64,000 nucleotides of DNA from Coriobacteriaceae bacterium (GCA_025757745.1 CP107217.1:1984001-2048000); one strand, 5' to 3'; shown: positions 33,232-42,214, counted from the stretch's first letter. The notes: generated by a model not told the origin, from the letters alone. Made by a program: numbers and translations.

Positions 33232-34113
33232 TTACAGAATCTCAATCGTGAACGAGCGAACGACGGTCTCCTTGGGCTTGGCGACAAGGCAGCCACGCTT
33301 ATGCTCAAGCACGTCGTCCTCATCGGAGCAGGTCGAAAGGCCGCCCCAAGGCTCAACTGCCACAAAATCACCCTCGGGCTTGCTCCACACAATGAGATAT
33401 GGGAAGCCCTCAAAGCTCAGGCGGACGCCCTTGTCCTCGCCCTTTTTGGAAAGCGTGACCTGACGGCTCTCGAGCACGTCAAAGATGGTCTCCGCAAAAT
33501 CGAAGAGCTCGTGCGACAGGGGCAGCGTCTTTCCCACCATGGGGTTCTTGGAGCGCTTGTCCACGTCAATCAAGCCAGTCGAAGGGACAGCGGTGCAAAG
33601 CTCTGCAGCCTCTTCTTTCTCAAAGCGCAACTCGTAGTCCGTATAGGCCTCGCCCTCATCGAGCGGGCACCTAAAGCCGGGGTGTCCACCGATAAAGAAC
33701 GGCATGTCCTCGGTGCCCTCGTTGGTAACCTCATAGGAGACACGCACGGCGGCGTCCTCGAGCGTATAGCGGGCGACGAGCCTAAACGGATACGGATAAT
33801 CGCTCAGCAGCGCGGCGTTATCCTCCGAAGCCAGGCACATAGCCAACTCGTTCTCGCCTTGGCTCAGCAGCTTCCACTCCTGCTTGCGCGCAAAGCCGTG
33901 GCGAGCGAGCTTTACATGATGCCCGGCAAACGTCATGGCACTACCATCGCGCAGGCCTCCGCAAATCGGAAAGCAGACCGGCGCCTGGCCGGACCACACG
34001 GCGGGGTCACCCTGCCACAAGTACTCGCGACCTCCGGCCTCAATCGAGGTAAACGAACCACCAGCCGTGGACACCTTAATAGAAATCGAATCGTTGGAGA
34101 GAGCGTATTCCAT
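33232..34113 (-). CDS. lacX: Aldose 1-epimerase-family protein (LacX-like)
   Basis: The 293-residue beta-sandwich protein of the galactose-mutarotase superfamily is of the LacX type, often encoded beside tagatose-pathway genes. Segments include WQGDPAVWSGQAPVCFPICG, FARKQEW and GHPGFRCPL. The ATG at 34113 has AAAGGA upstream; the frame is open 45 codons further but without a good site. It lies just before lacC. The substrate could be galactosamine or a sugar phosphate. Confidence 0.87.
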   Translation of the reverse strand: MEYALSNDSISIKVSTAGGSFTSIEAGGREYLWQGDPAVWSGQAPVCFPICGGLRDGSAMTFAGHHVKLARHGFARKQEWKLLSQGENELAMCLASEDNAALLSDYPYPFRLVARYTLEDAAVRVSYEVTNEGTEDMPFFIGGHPGFRCPLDEGEAYTDYELRFEKEEAAELCTAVPSTGLIDVDKRSKNPMVGKTLPLSHELFDFAETIFDVLESRQVTLSKKGEDKGVRLSFEGFPYLIVWSKPEGDFVAVEPWGGLSTCSDEDDVLEHKRGCLVAKPKETVVRSFTIEIL

Positions 34114-34269
34114 TGCCCATCCTTTCGAACAACTGCTTTTTGCTCGCAAGTACCCGTCTCGGCTCTGACCAATGGACAAACCCGCACGCTCATCGATGCG
34201 TCCGGTATCCCGGCCATGTAACGGGGTACCATACAGACATTGATGCAATTACAGCTGAAAGGCCTTCTT

Positions 34270-34854
34270 ATGCGAACCATCATTCTTTATGCCTCACGCC
34301 ACCACGGCAATACGAAAAAGCTCGTGGACGCCATCGTCGAGGCGCACCCCGAAATCGATACCCTCGACGTGAAAACACTCGGCAAAAACGAGTATCCCAA
34401 CCTGCACGAATACCATCTGATTGGTGTCGCCACGGGCATCTATTACTCCGAGATCGACAAGGACATGGCACGCGTGCTCACGAACGTGCTGCAGCCGCAG
34501 GATAAGGTGTTTGGCCTTATGACCTACGGTGGCAAAAACAAGTGGTACGGCAAGGATATCGATGGCATCTGCCGCATGAGGCAGGCCATCTTTATGGGCG
34601 TCTACGGCTGCCCTGGCTTTGATACGTGGGGGCCGTTCAAACTCACCGGCGGCGTCCAGAAGGGACACCCGACCGCTGAGGAAATTAAGGGCGCCGTCGA
34701 CTTCTTCGACAAGATCGAAGACGAGTATGGCGACATCATCGTCGAAGAGTACGCCAAGCGCGAGAAGCGTCTAGCATACGAAAAGGAGCATCCCGCGGGG
34801 GGTCTTGTGGCCGGCGTCAAGCGCACGGCAAAGAAGATCGCTAACAAGCTGTAA
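34270..34854 (+). CDS. Flavodoxin-family protein
   Basis: The 194-residue protein has a flavodoxin-like N-terminus (TIILYASRHHGNTKKLVDAI), where the HHGNTKK loop would hold FMN phosphate. GIYYSEIDKDM and LMTYGGKNKWYGK form the later flavin-binding loops. The C-terminus is basic. The start at 34270 follows AAAGG. It is the only plus-strand gene in this block and ends at a terminator shared with nagA. It probably carries electrons or acts as a quinone/nitro reductase partner. Confidence 0.85.
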   Translation: MRTIILYASRHHGNTKKLVDAIVEAHPEIDTLDVKTLGKNEYPNLHEYHLIGVATGIYYSEIDKDMARVLTNVLQPQDKVFGLMTYGGKNKWYGKDIDGICRMRQAIFMGVYGCPGFDTWGPFKLTGGVQKGHPTAEEIKGAVDFFDKIEDEYGDIIVEEYAKREKRLAYEKEHPAGGLVAGVKRTAKKIANKL

Positions 34855-34883
34855 CTGTTAAGGTGCTTTTGAGCGTTTAACCC

Positions 34884-34924
34884 ATACGGCGGGTCCGAGC
34901 AGATTCGGGCCCGCCGTCTTTTTC
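34884..34924. terminator. Terminator between flavodoxin and nagA
   Basis: A GGCGGGTCCGA stem pairs with TTCGGGCCCGCC (one bulged base) and is followed by TCTTTTTC on the plus strand. Confidence 0.78.
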
Positions 34925-34929
34925 TATCG

Positions 34930-36099
34930 TTACTCGGTAAAGGCGTTGCCGACGCTCTGGCCGCCAACATACGTCTCGATGAGGGTGAGCTCATGGTCGA
35001 ACACGACAAAGTCGGCGTCGCGACCCGGCATGATGCTGCCGCACTTATCCTCGATGTGCGCGGAGCGTGCCGGCACCTCAGTTGCCATGCGAATGGCGAT
35101 ATCGGCGCTGGCGATACCCCAGTCTACGATGTTCTTGACGCCCTGGGCAAGCGTGAGCACCGAGCCGGCAATGCTCTTGCCGTCGGCGAGCCAGCACAGG
35201 TTGTCCTTCATGATGACGTCCATGCCGCCACTGGTGTAGCTGCCCTCGGGCATGCCGCCGCAACCCAGGCAGTCGGTGATGAGCACCGTGTGCTGCCAGC
35301 CCTTTGCCTGCAGCAGCGCCTTGATGGCGGCAGGGTTTACGTGTTTGCCGTCACAGATGATCTCGGCGTAGGTCTCGGGCGTGGACATGGCAGCGCCCAC
35401 GACACCGGGCTCACGGTGATGCAGCCCGCGCTGGCCGTTATAGGTATGCGTAAAGCAGCTGGCACCGGCGTTGATGGCGGCGATGCACTCATCGTAGGTG
35501 GCGTCGGAGTGACCGATACTGGTCACCACACCCTTGGCGTTCAGAGCAGCCGCATAAGCAGCGGCACCGTCGCGCTCGGCGGCCATGGCGCTCTTAACGA
35601 TGCGACCGCCCGCAGCCTCCTGCCACTGGTCGAAAACCTCCTCGGAGGGGTCAATCAGGTAAGCGGGGTTCTGCGCGCCCACGTGCTTCATGGTAAAGAA
35701 GGGGCCCTCCAGGTAGATGCCCTGAATGCGAGCACCGCAGAAGTCGGGGCCGCGGCCCTCGTCAGCCTGGGCGATGGCGGCGCAGGCATCCTTGATCTGC
35801 TCGACGCCATCGGTGAACGTCGTGGGCAGCCAGCTGGTGGTACCGCGGCGAGCGAGCTCAGTTGAGCTGATATCGATGCCCTCGGGATCGTTATCGGTAG
35901 TTGAGTGGTTGTAGAAGCCATGGATGTGAGTATCGACCATACCCGGTGCGATCCACGATCCCGTGTAGTCCTTAATCTCGCAAGAGGGCTCGTCGGCCTG
36001 CCAGGCGCCAAAAACGCCATCCTCGACCATAAGATAGCCGCCCAGTTGCGGGCCTGCCGGCAAGAAGAACTTGTCAGCCTTAATTGCGTACGTGCTCAT
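34930..36099 (-). CDS. nagA: N-acetylglucosamine/galactosamine-6-phosphate deacetylase
   Basis: The 389-residue amidohydrolase removes acetate from GlcNAc-6-P or GalNAc-6-P in the cytoplasm. It has VDTHIHGFYNH near the start, the metal-binding GIYLEGPFF segment, GHSDATYDE with catalytic histidine, and ITDCLGCGG with the catalytic aspartate. The ATG at 36099 follows GAGGAG. It is just downstream of AgaS, so GalNAc-6-P is the likely substrate (AgaA role). A truncated second copy lies at 32072-32220. Confidence 0.93.
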   Translation of the reverse strand: MSTYAIKADKFFLPAGPQLGGYLMVEDGVFGAWQADEPSCEIKDYTGSWIAPGMVDTHIHGFYNHSTTDNDPEGIDISSTELARRGTTSWLPTTFTDGVEQIKDACAAIAQADEGRGPDFCGARIQGIYLEGPFFTMKHVGAQNPAYLIDPSEEVFDQWQEAAGGRIVKSAMAAERDGAAAYAAALNAKGVVTSIGHSDATYDECIAAINAGASCFTHTYNGQRGLHHREPGVVGAAMSTPETYAEIICDGKHVNPAAIKALLQAKGWQHTVLITDCLGCGGMPEGSYTSGGMDVIMKDNLCWLADGKSIAGSVLTLAQGVKNIVDWGIASADIAIRMATEVPARSAHIEDKCGSIMPGRDADFVVFDHELTLIETYVGGQSVGNAFTE

Positions 36100-36160
36100 A
36101 TGCACTCCTCGCTTCTAAAGCAGTTGACTGTGGTAATGCTTATACCCAGCTCACGTAAAA

Positions 36161-36200
36161 CAAAAAGCGCCCGCCCGCCGTTATGAGCGGACGGGCGCCC
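36161..36200 (-). terminator. Terminator of agaS
   Basis: On the minus strand a GCGCCCGTCCGC stem pairs with GCGGGCGGGCGC (one mismatch) and is followed by TTTTTGTTTT. Confidence 0.85.
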
Positions 36201-36216
36201 TTACAGGGGGACGCGA

Positions 36217-37383
36217 TTAAGCGGTGAAGGGGTGAATCGTCACGCCCTTAACCACGCGGTTGACCGTGCCGGTGGGGCTCGGCGTATCGGGCGTGTTGCC
36301 CACGCGGACGGAGTTGAGCAGGCTGATAGCCTGGGCAAACATCACGAACGGCAGAGCAAGGTAACCCTCGGGAAGTGCCTCGTAGCCCTTAAAGGTGAAG
36401 GACTCACCCTCATAGACGGTGGCACCTTCCTGCTGAACGGCGATGGTGTGCTGAGCGATCTCGTCGCCACCGATCTCGTTGAGGATGTCGATGTCGTACT
36501 GACGGGTGTAGGCGTCGTTGTTGACGAACACGAAGACGAGCGTCTTATCGTCGACGAAGGACTTAGGTCCGTGACGATAGCCCATGGAGGTGTCGTAGGA
36601 AGTAGCGACCAGACCGTGAGCGAGCTCGAGGATCTTGAGCTGGCTCTCCTGAGCAAGGCCACCGAAGGAGCCAGAACCCAAGTAGGTCACGCGGTTGAAA
36701 TCGCCAGCCAGGTAATCGGCGATCTCGGGCTCACGGGAGATGACCTCCTCGCCCATCTTGGCAATCGTCTCGACCCACTCGGCCTTCTGCTCGTCAGAGG
36801 CAGTGTCGAAAATAAGGGTGGAGAGCAGGGTCATGCAGGAATAAGAACCGGTCATGGCGAAGCCCTTGTCGTTGGCGCGCGGAATGAGCAGCGTCAGCGC
36901 ATTGGGATCATCGGCAGACTCGACGGCAAGCTTGCCCTCGGGAGCGCAGGTGATGTTGAGGAACTTGACGTTGTGGACGAGCTCCTTGGCAACGGCAACG
37001 GCGGCAAGGCTCTCGGGGCTGTTGCCAGAGCGGGCAAAGGAAACCACGAGCGTGGGATCCTCGGCGCGCAGGAAGTCGCGCGGGGCGCTCACGATGTCGG
37101 TCGTGGCGATGGGCTTAAAGTCGTAGAGATCAGTGTTGCCAGCGTGACGCAGGTACGGGGCGCAGGTATCGCCAACGTAGTCGGACGTACCGGCACCGGT
37201 GAAGACAACGGACAGACGACCCTCGCCCATAGCGCGAGCCTCGGCCAGGAAGGCCTCGATGGCCTCCTTGTTCTCGCGATAGATGTTGAGCGTATCACGC
37301 CAAAGCTCGGGCTGCTGAGCAATCTCGGCCGTGGTGATCTGGGCGCCGAGCTCGGTGAGCTCCTCGACACTCTTCTCGAACAT
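36217..37383 (-). CDS. agaS: AgaS-type SIS-domain aldose/ketose isomerase-deaminase
   Basis: The 388-residue protein has two SIS domains, the first with VVFTGAGTSDYVG and SFARSGNSPES. This matches AgaS, which converts galactosamine-6-phosphate to tagatose-6-phosphate and ammonia. Residues TSYDTSMGYRHGPKSFVDD carry the catalytic His/Glu region of the family. A GAGAGAGG site precedes the ATG. The upstream gap contains a GntR-type operator. It connects the PTS and NagA steps to the kinase at 32237-33172. Confidence 0.93.
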   Translation of the reverse strand: MFEKSVEELTELGAQITTAEIAQQPELWRDTLNIYRENKEAIEAFLAEARAMGEGRLSVVFTGAGTSDYVGDTCAPYLRHAGNTDLYDFKPIATTDIVSAPRDFLRAEDPTLVVSFARSGNSPESLAAVAVAKELVHNVKFLNITCAPEGKLAVESADDPNALTLLIPRANDKGFAMTGSYSCMTLLSTLIFDTASDEQKAEWVETIAKMGEEVISREPEIADYLAGDFNRVTYLGSGSFGGLAQESQLKILELAHGLVATSYDTSMGYRHGPKSFVDDKTLVFVFVNNDAYTRQYDIDILNEIGGDEIAQHTIAVQQEGATVYEGESFTFKGYEALPEGYLALPFVMFAQAISLLNSVRVGNTPDTPSPTGTVNRVVKGVTIHPFTA

Positions 37384-37444
37384 TTCTAATACCTCTCTCT
37401 AGAAGTAATCCTCTGACGTGCAATTATACACTTCGGTTGGTTAT

Positions 37445-37458
37445 CTGGTAGTAACCAG
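37445..37458. promoter_or_regulatory. Probable GntR operator upstream of agaS
   Basis: CTGGTAGTAACCAG is a palindrome of CTGGT and ACCAG arms. The same sequence with one change is at 41738-41751 before the PTS operon, consistent with control of both by the GntR protein at 37498-38229. Confidence 0.75.
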
Positions 37459-37497
37459 TTAAATGCAAAGAATCACCATATGGAAACGATGCGAGCA

Positions 37498-38229
37498 CTA
37501 GTTACTGCGCTGGTGGTAAACCTTGTATTTAAACTGATCGGCACGAGCAACCGAGAGTGTGTACTCCACTACCTCGTTTGACTCGTTATACGTAGTCCTG
37601 ACCAAATCGAGCACAGGCGAGCCCTCGACAATTCCCAAAAGGTGGGCATCGGTGGGACGGGCTATGCTCGCATAGAACTCCTCTTCGGCCACGCGAATCT
37701 TTTGCTGAAAGTCCTGCTCAATCACATCGTAAAGCGGCTTACGCTCCAGCAGCGGTCGCTTTAGGGACAGAAATTGACGAACCGGTAGATAGCTGCGTTC
37801 GACCATCATGGGCATGTTGTCGGCAGAGCGAAGACGCTTGAGCTTAAAAATGCGATCACCGATGCGCAATCCCATATGCTCGGCCAGATTCTTATCGGCC
37901 TCCATCTCGCAAAACTCGAGAATCGTGGTCTCGGGTTCTCGACCCATCGCGCGCATCTGCTCGGTAAAGCTGTAGGACTGCATAAGATTGGTTGCTTTTG
38001 CCGAACGGTCGGTCACAAAGGTACCGCGACCGTGCTGCCGAACCACCAGTCCTAAACGCTCCAGTTCCTGCAGAGCCAGGCGTACCGTAGTGCGCGAGAG
38101 ACCATAGCGCTCCGAAAGTTCGCGCTCGGAAGGAATCATGTCACCGGCGCGATATTCATGGTCAATCTTTTCGGTCAGAATATCGACCAGCTGATCGTAC
38201 AGCGGTTGCTTACGCGCTCCGATCGCCAT
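37498..38229 (-). CDS. GntR/HutC-family regulator (UTRA domain)
   Basis: The 243-residue protein has an N-terminal winged HTH (MIPSERELSERYGLSRTTVR, about residues 31-50) and a C-terminal UTRA ligand-binding domain (LMQSYSFTEQM, VERSYLP, VEYTLSVARADQF). Relatives such as NagR respond to amino-sugar phosphates. GGGAGG precedes the ATG. It lies between agaS and the PTS operon, and two CTGGTAGTAACCA sites flank the block, so it probably represses both. Confidence 0.9.
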   Translation of the reverse strand: MAIGARKQPLYDQLVDILTEKIDHEYRAGDMIPSERELSERYGLSRTTVRLALQELERLGLVVRQHGRGTFVTDRSAKATNLMQSYSFTEQMRAMGREPETTILEFCEMEADKNLAEHMGLRIGDRIFKLKRLRSADNMPMMVERSYLPVRQFLSLKRPLLERKPLYDVIEQDFQQKIRVAEEEFYASIARPTDAHLLGIVEGSPVLDLVRTTYNESNEVVEYTLSVARADQFKYKVYHQRSN

Positions 38230-38414
38230 CCTATCCTCCCTTTTGCTCGAATTCGGCTAACTACCTAGGGTGTTATGCATTATCTGTCTGCCACACCCGA
38301 ATCATTAAGAAAACAAAAGCCGCGCGCTCTTTCGAGCACGCGGCTTTTAACATACACATGGCTTAAGGGGTCGGGGTGTGAGCCGCGTAGGGACACACCC
38401 CTCAAGCTAGAGCC

Positions 38415-39497
38415 TTACCAGATGCTCGGCCAGAGACCAAGCGGGCCAGCGCCCAGGATGCCAAGGACGAAGAGCAGGAGAATGCCCTTGGTCGGGGTCC
38501 AGCTGTGCTTAGCGAACATGTAGTAAAGCAGCAGCGTAAGCATAAGCGGGACGAGCTTCGGGACGATGGTGTTGAGGGTGTCGGCAACAGAGAAGTTGAC
38601 CGGATCCTCGGTAACGGTGCCGTAGGTCACGGACTCCATGCCGTTACCCAGATCGGTGACGCCGCACTCGACAGCGTTGCCGTCGGCATCGGAAGCGGTA
38701 AGGGCGTTGCCGTCCTTATCGGTCATGGCGATGGTACCGGCCTCAGCGGTCTCGGTATCGATGCCCTCCATACCGGTGAAGTTCTCGGCCTCCTTCTCGG
38801 AGACGATCACGGTAGTAGCGGAGAGACCACGGGTGGTGCCGTTGGGGATCTGGAGGTTGATCTGGGTGCCACCCATGGTGACGACCAGGCAACCGACGAC
38901 GAAGACGCCCATGATGGAAGCGGCACGCGTGAAGGCCTGCATGTTGGCGGTCAGAGCGTCAATAGCGCTGGTGCCAAGCTTGTAGGACCAGTTCATGAGC
39001 CAGAAGCGCAGAGCGAACTGGACGACGTTGAAGATCACCAGGAAGATGATCGGTGCAGCGGCGTTGCCGTTGATGGCCATGTTGGAGGTGATGCCGGCCG
39101 TGATAGGCACGAGCGTCAGCCAGAACAGGGCGTCACCGATACCACCGAGCGGGCCCATTGCGGCGACGCGGACGGCGCGGATCGTGGGGATGTCAACCTT
39201 GTTCTGCTCGAGCGAAAGCACGATGCCCATAACAAAGGTGACAAGGAACGGGTGGGTGTTGAAGAACTCCAGGTTGTGGCTCATGGAAGCCGCGAGGTCG
39301 TTCTTGTTGGTGTGGATCTTCTCCAGACCGGGGATGATGGAGTAAAGCCAGCCAGCGGCCTGCATGCGCTCGTAGTTGAACGATGCCTGCAGGAAGCAGG
39401 AGCGCCAAGCCATCTTGTTGAGGGTCTTCTGGTCGAGCTGCGGAGCAGGAGTGAGATCCTCGTAGTGCTCCGGGATCACATACTCATTAGATGCCAT
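38415..39497 (-). CDS. Mannose-family PTS EIID with large inserted domain
   Basis: The 360-residue membrane component is longer than usual EIID (about 270-300). The N-terminal two-thirds is standard (MAWRSCFLQASFNYERMQ, NTHPFLVTFVMGIVLSLEQ, GPLGGIGDALFW). About 85 extra residues (roughly 230-315, acidic, rich in Gly/Thr/Asp) separate it from the terminal membrane segments, perhaps exposed outside. It shares the sugar channel with EIIC, whose stop it overlaps. The ATG at 39497 follows GGAGG at a long spacing. Confidence 0.88.
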   Translation of the reverse strand: MASNEYVIPEHYEDLTPAPQLDQKTLNKMAWRSCFLQASFNYERMQAAGWLYSIIPGLEKIHTNKNDLAASMSHNLEFFNTHPFLVTFVMGIVLSLEQNKVDIPTIRAVRVAAMGPLGGIGDALFWLTLVPITAGITSNMAINGNAAAPIIFLVIFNVVQFALRFWLMNWSYKLGTSAIDALTANMQAFTRAASIMGVFVVGCLVVTMGGTQINLQIPNGTTRGLSATTVIVSEKEAENFTGMEGIDTETAEAGTIAMTDKDGNALTASDADGNAVECGVTDLGNGMESVTYGTVTEDPVNFSVADTLNTIVPKLVPLMLTLLLYYMFAKHSWTPTKGILLLFVLGILGAGPLGLWPSIW

Positions 39498-40287
39498 CTT
39501 CGAAGTCACCTCCGTCAGAAACAGCTGCACCCTTCAGCTCGGTCTGCTGCTGGAAGTCCCAGAAAGCGATGCCGAAGCCGATGAGAGCGAGGATGAGCAG
39601 AGCAGGGGTTGCCAGCGAATCGTTGGCAACGGTGATGAGCGCGAGGCCAAAGCCCATGAGGAAGAAGCCCCACATATCGCGGTTCATCATAACCTTGAGC
39701 AGGACGGCGAAGCCGACGAAGCGCATCATGCCGCCTGCAGCGGACAGACCGGTCTGCAGCCAAGTCGGGATGGCAGAAGCGATGGTCTGACCGATGGTAG
39801 CGCCAGCGATGAAGAACAGGGTGACGACGACAGCGAAGATCAGGCCGAGCAGAGCCATGGCGAAGTAGTTCAGGCGCTCGATGCCCTTGGTGTCCGCGTT
39901 GTGAGCCATGTTATCGGCCGTGGACATAAGCGGGGACATAAGCGTGAAGACCAGGGTAACGCCAAGCTGGCCAAGCAGAGCGAACGGAATGGCGAGGCCG
40001 ACTGCCGCGTTGGGCTCGAGGCCCGTGGCGATAGCGAGAATGGCTGCCATGATGCCGCCGATGACGGCGTTAGGCGGCTGAGCGCCTCCGATCGGCATGT
40101 TGCCGATCGTCATGAGCTGATAGGTACCACCCACGAGAAGACCGGTGTTAAGGTCGCCAAGGATAAGACCGATGACGGCGCCGGTGACGATGGGCTGATA
40201 GAGAGACTCGAGGAAGTCAAACTGGTCGATTGCCGCGATGAACGTGACGACGAAGACCAGAGCGATCTGGATGATCGAGTATTCCAT
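39487..40287 (-). CDS. Mannose/sorbose-family PTS EIIC
   Basis: The 266-residue multi-pass permease forms the sugar path with EIID. The conserved N-terminal GAVIGLILGDLNTGLLVGGT and MPIGGAQPPNAVIGGI are diagnostic of the family. Length is normal. AAAGGAGG precedes the ATG. Encoded IIA-YajC-IIB-IIC-IID in order. By neighbouring genes the sugar is probably N-acetylgalactosamine or galactosamine, although mannose-family permeases vary widely. Confidence 0.92.
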   Translation of the reverse strand: MEYSIIQIALVFVVTFIAAIDQFDFLESLYQPIVTGAVIGLILGDLNTGLLVGGTYQLMTIGNMPIGGAQPPNAVIGGIMAAILAIATGLEPNAAVGLAIPFALLGQLGVTLVFTLMSPLMSTADNMAHNADTKGIERLNYFAMALLGLIFAVVVTLFFIAGATIGQTIASAIPTWLQTGLSAAGGMMRFVGFAVLLKVMMNRDMWGFFLMGFGLALITVANDSLATPALLILALIGFGIAFWDFQQQTELKGAAVSDGGDFEDGI

Positions 40288-40377
40288 CTTGCTCCTCCTT
40301 TCAAAATGTATGTACGCACTTTGGATTTCACGTACAGAACGTCAGGGTTTCACTCCTGACAACGTGGATCACGAGGA

Positions 40378-40860
40378 TTACGAGAAGAGCTTGCTCGTGT
40401 CCTCAACAGGCGTGCTCGGAACGCGCCTGATCTCCAACTCCACCCCCAATTCCTGCAGCTCTTTAAACGCAGCGACATCCTCGTCGTTAACTGCGACGGA
40501 GGTGGCGACTTGGCGCTTTCCTTCCGACATGTGCATGTTGCCGATGTTTACCTTCTTTATAGGCACACCGCCCTTGACGAGCGTAAGCACGTCTTCCGGT
40601 GTTTCGGCCACGATGAAGATCTTCTGGCGCGGGCTCGCCTTGCCAATGACGTCGATGGTCTTCTGCAGAGAGAAGAAACGCGTAGCGACGCCGGCGGGAG
40701 CGGCCATCTTCATGAGGTTCTGGCGCATGGTGTTGGACGCCACGTCGTCGTTGGCGACGAGGATGAGGTTGGAGCCCAGGGTGGAGTTCCACTGGGTGGC
40801 AACCTGACCATGAACCAGTCGGTTATCGATGCGGGTAAGAAGAATGTTGGGTTCTGCCAT
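40378..40860 (-). CDS. Mannose-family PTS EIIB
   Basis: The 160-residue cytoplasmic component has its phosphorylated histidine in RLVHGQVATQW (near residue 18). It takes phosphate from EIIA (41178-41621) and gives it to the incoming sugar. The segment FFSLQKTIDVIGKASPRQKI is shared with the orphan EIIB at 15521-16003, which has lost the histidine. AAAGGA lies upstream of the ATG. The gap to EIIC is 90 bases. Confidence 0.93.
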   Translation of the reverse strand: MAEPNILLTRIDNRLVHGQVATQWNSTLGSNLILVANDDVASNTMRQNLMKMAAPAGVATRFFSLQKTIDVIGKASPRQKIFIVAETPEDVLTLVKGGVPIKKVNIGNMHMSEGKRQVATSVAVNDEDVAAFKELQELGVELEIRRVPSTPVEDTSKLFS

Positions 40861-40896
40861 GTTGATCAGCTTCCTTTCGTTATTTGCTGACGACAG

Positions 40897-41178
40897 TTAC
40901 TTGATCTCCTGAATCGCGTAACGCGAAACATCTACGACGGCTCCGGATCGGACTTTGATCTGGACCTTCTCGCCTTCGATGCCTTTGACGGTTCCGTAGA
41001 TACCGCCGGCGAAAAGAACCTCTTGACCCGGCTTGAGCTCGGTGTGCAGCTCCTTGAAGTACTTCTGCTTCTTCTTCATGTTGATTTGCGACCAGATGGT
41101 GTAAATCAAGCCCATGATGACAAGCAGGCCTAAAAGGGCGACCGAGGAGCTCAGGACGTTGGCTCCGAAATCGGCCAT
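40897..41178 (-). CDS. yajC: YajC-like membrane protein inside the PTS operon
   Basis: The 93-residue protein has one N-terminal membrane helix (about residues 8-30) and the YajC domain (KELKPGQEVLF-type, here LKPGQEVLFAGGIYGTV, then KVRSGAVVDVSRYAI). YajC is an accessory of the Sec/YidC translocase. Paralogues occur in mannose-family PTS operons of streptococci and lactobacilli, so this one may help insert the EIIC/EIID pair. Its ATG overlaps the EIIA stop (TAATG), showing coupling. Confidence 0.9.
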   Translation of the reverse strand: MADFGANVLSSSVALLGLLVIMGLIYTIWSQINMKKKQKYFKELHTELKPGQEVLFAGGIYGTVKGIEGEKVQIKVRSGAVVDVSRYAIQEIK

Positions 41179-41621
41179 TAGATGCCGTCCTCGTCGCCGA
41201 AGATATCCTCTTCCTCGGAGCCGGCAACGGATGCGACCGTCTGGGCGGTGACGCCCGTCTGTCCAACGGTCACGGCCTGCTCGCCAAGCTCGGCGAGCGT
41301 GGCATTGCCTCGGAGGAACAGAAGCTCAATAACCATGGGAAGGTTGGTGCCAGTCAGAACCTCGACGTTGTCGACATCCTGGGCAATCATCATCGACTGG
41401 TTGAACGGGGTGCCGCCAAGCAGGTCGGTAAAGACGAGCACGCCATCGCACTCCTCGCGCATGGCGGTAATAGCGGCGCGGAGATCCTCACCGTAGGATG
41501 CGGCCTGGTCGCCCTCAAAAGGAACGACGGTAAAAGCAGGCTGGTCGCCGGCAACCATCGCGATAGCGCTTGCAAGGCCGGGTGCGAACTGTCCATGACC
41601 GGTAAGAATAAAGCCAACCAT
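41178..41621 (-). CDS. Mannose-family PTS EIIA
   Basis: The 147-residue protein is first in the PTS operon. The phosphorylated histidine is in ILTGHGQFAPG (near residue 9), and VFTDLLGGTPFN is the second family motif. It accepts phosphate from HPr. The C-terminal 20 residues are acidic. AAGGGA lies upstream of the ATG. It is preceded by a GntR-type operator at 41738-41751. Confidence 0.93.
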   Translation of the reverse strand: MVGFILTGHGQFAPGLASAIAMVAGDQPAFTVVPFEGDQAASYGEDLRAAITAMREECDGVLVFTDLLGGTPFNQSMMIAQDVDNVEVLTGTNLPMVIELLFLRGNATLAELGEQAVTVGQTGVTAQTVASVAGSEEEDIFGDEDGI

Positions 41622-42177
41622 TCAAATTTCCCTTCCGAAGGTGTGTACAATCTGAGTCCGATGATTTTCGGAAGCCAGCGGGCGCTCGCCCTTAAAGCTT
41701 CTTGGAAAGCGTTCTTTGAAGACCAGTGGTTTCTAAACTGGTAGTAACCACGTGACGTGTTGTTGTCACTATATCACCCCAGAAGAGGTCGCTTTCCTTG
41801 ATTCATACGGTAAAACGTTTTTGCACCGCTCACGGTGATAAATCGACCGTTTACCGGTCGTTAACACTTCTACCTGCGGTTTTGAAACCGTTTCGAAACG
41901 CTTTGGCAAAAGATCGGAACTTTTCCTGTCCCTAAACAACGCAGGGCGGCTAAAAATAGCGTGTAGAAAAATTGCAGGTCATTGTGAAGATATGTGAATT
42001 GGTCTTTTTGACTTAATACCAGTTAGAACCAGTTTTGAGATTATCGGTGAACGGTAGTTTTCGACCGCTCACCGGTTACTTGCAATCGTTTGCAGTTGTT
42101 TTCCCAGATGAATTAGGGAAGCGCGATGGAGCGCTTGCGCGGGCGCGAGGCCTACCCCAGTGGTTTCGGCAGCAAAA
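41622..42177. other. Long intergenic regulatory region of the PTS operon
   Basis: No gene. It holds the operator-like CTGGTAGTAACCAC (41738-41751), a direct pair of ACCAGTT (42019-42025, 42029-42035), a small inverted repeat CGACCG/CGGTCG near 41850, a similar CGACCGCTCACCGG near 42063, and the block TCTACCTGCGGTTTT near 41871 that also occurs inside the 222-bp repeat. The PTS promoter should lie between 41640 and 41760. Confidence 0.55.
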
Positions 42178-42214
42178 AGCCCGCTAGAACGTTGTCCGTT
42201 CTAGCGGGCTAAAT
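42178..42214 (-). terminator. Terminator of the SurA-like gene
   Basis: A perfect 14-bp stem (42178-42191 with 42197-42210) is followed on the minus strand by TTTTTGC. Confidence 0.88.

Noticed and set aside
36232..37389. 385-residue plus-strand frame opposite agaS
   Set aside because: Mirror of a well-supported SIS-domain gene, with low-complexity content.
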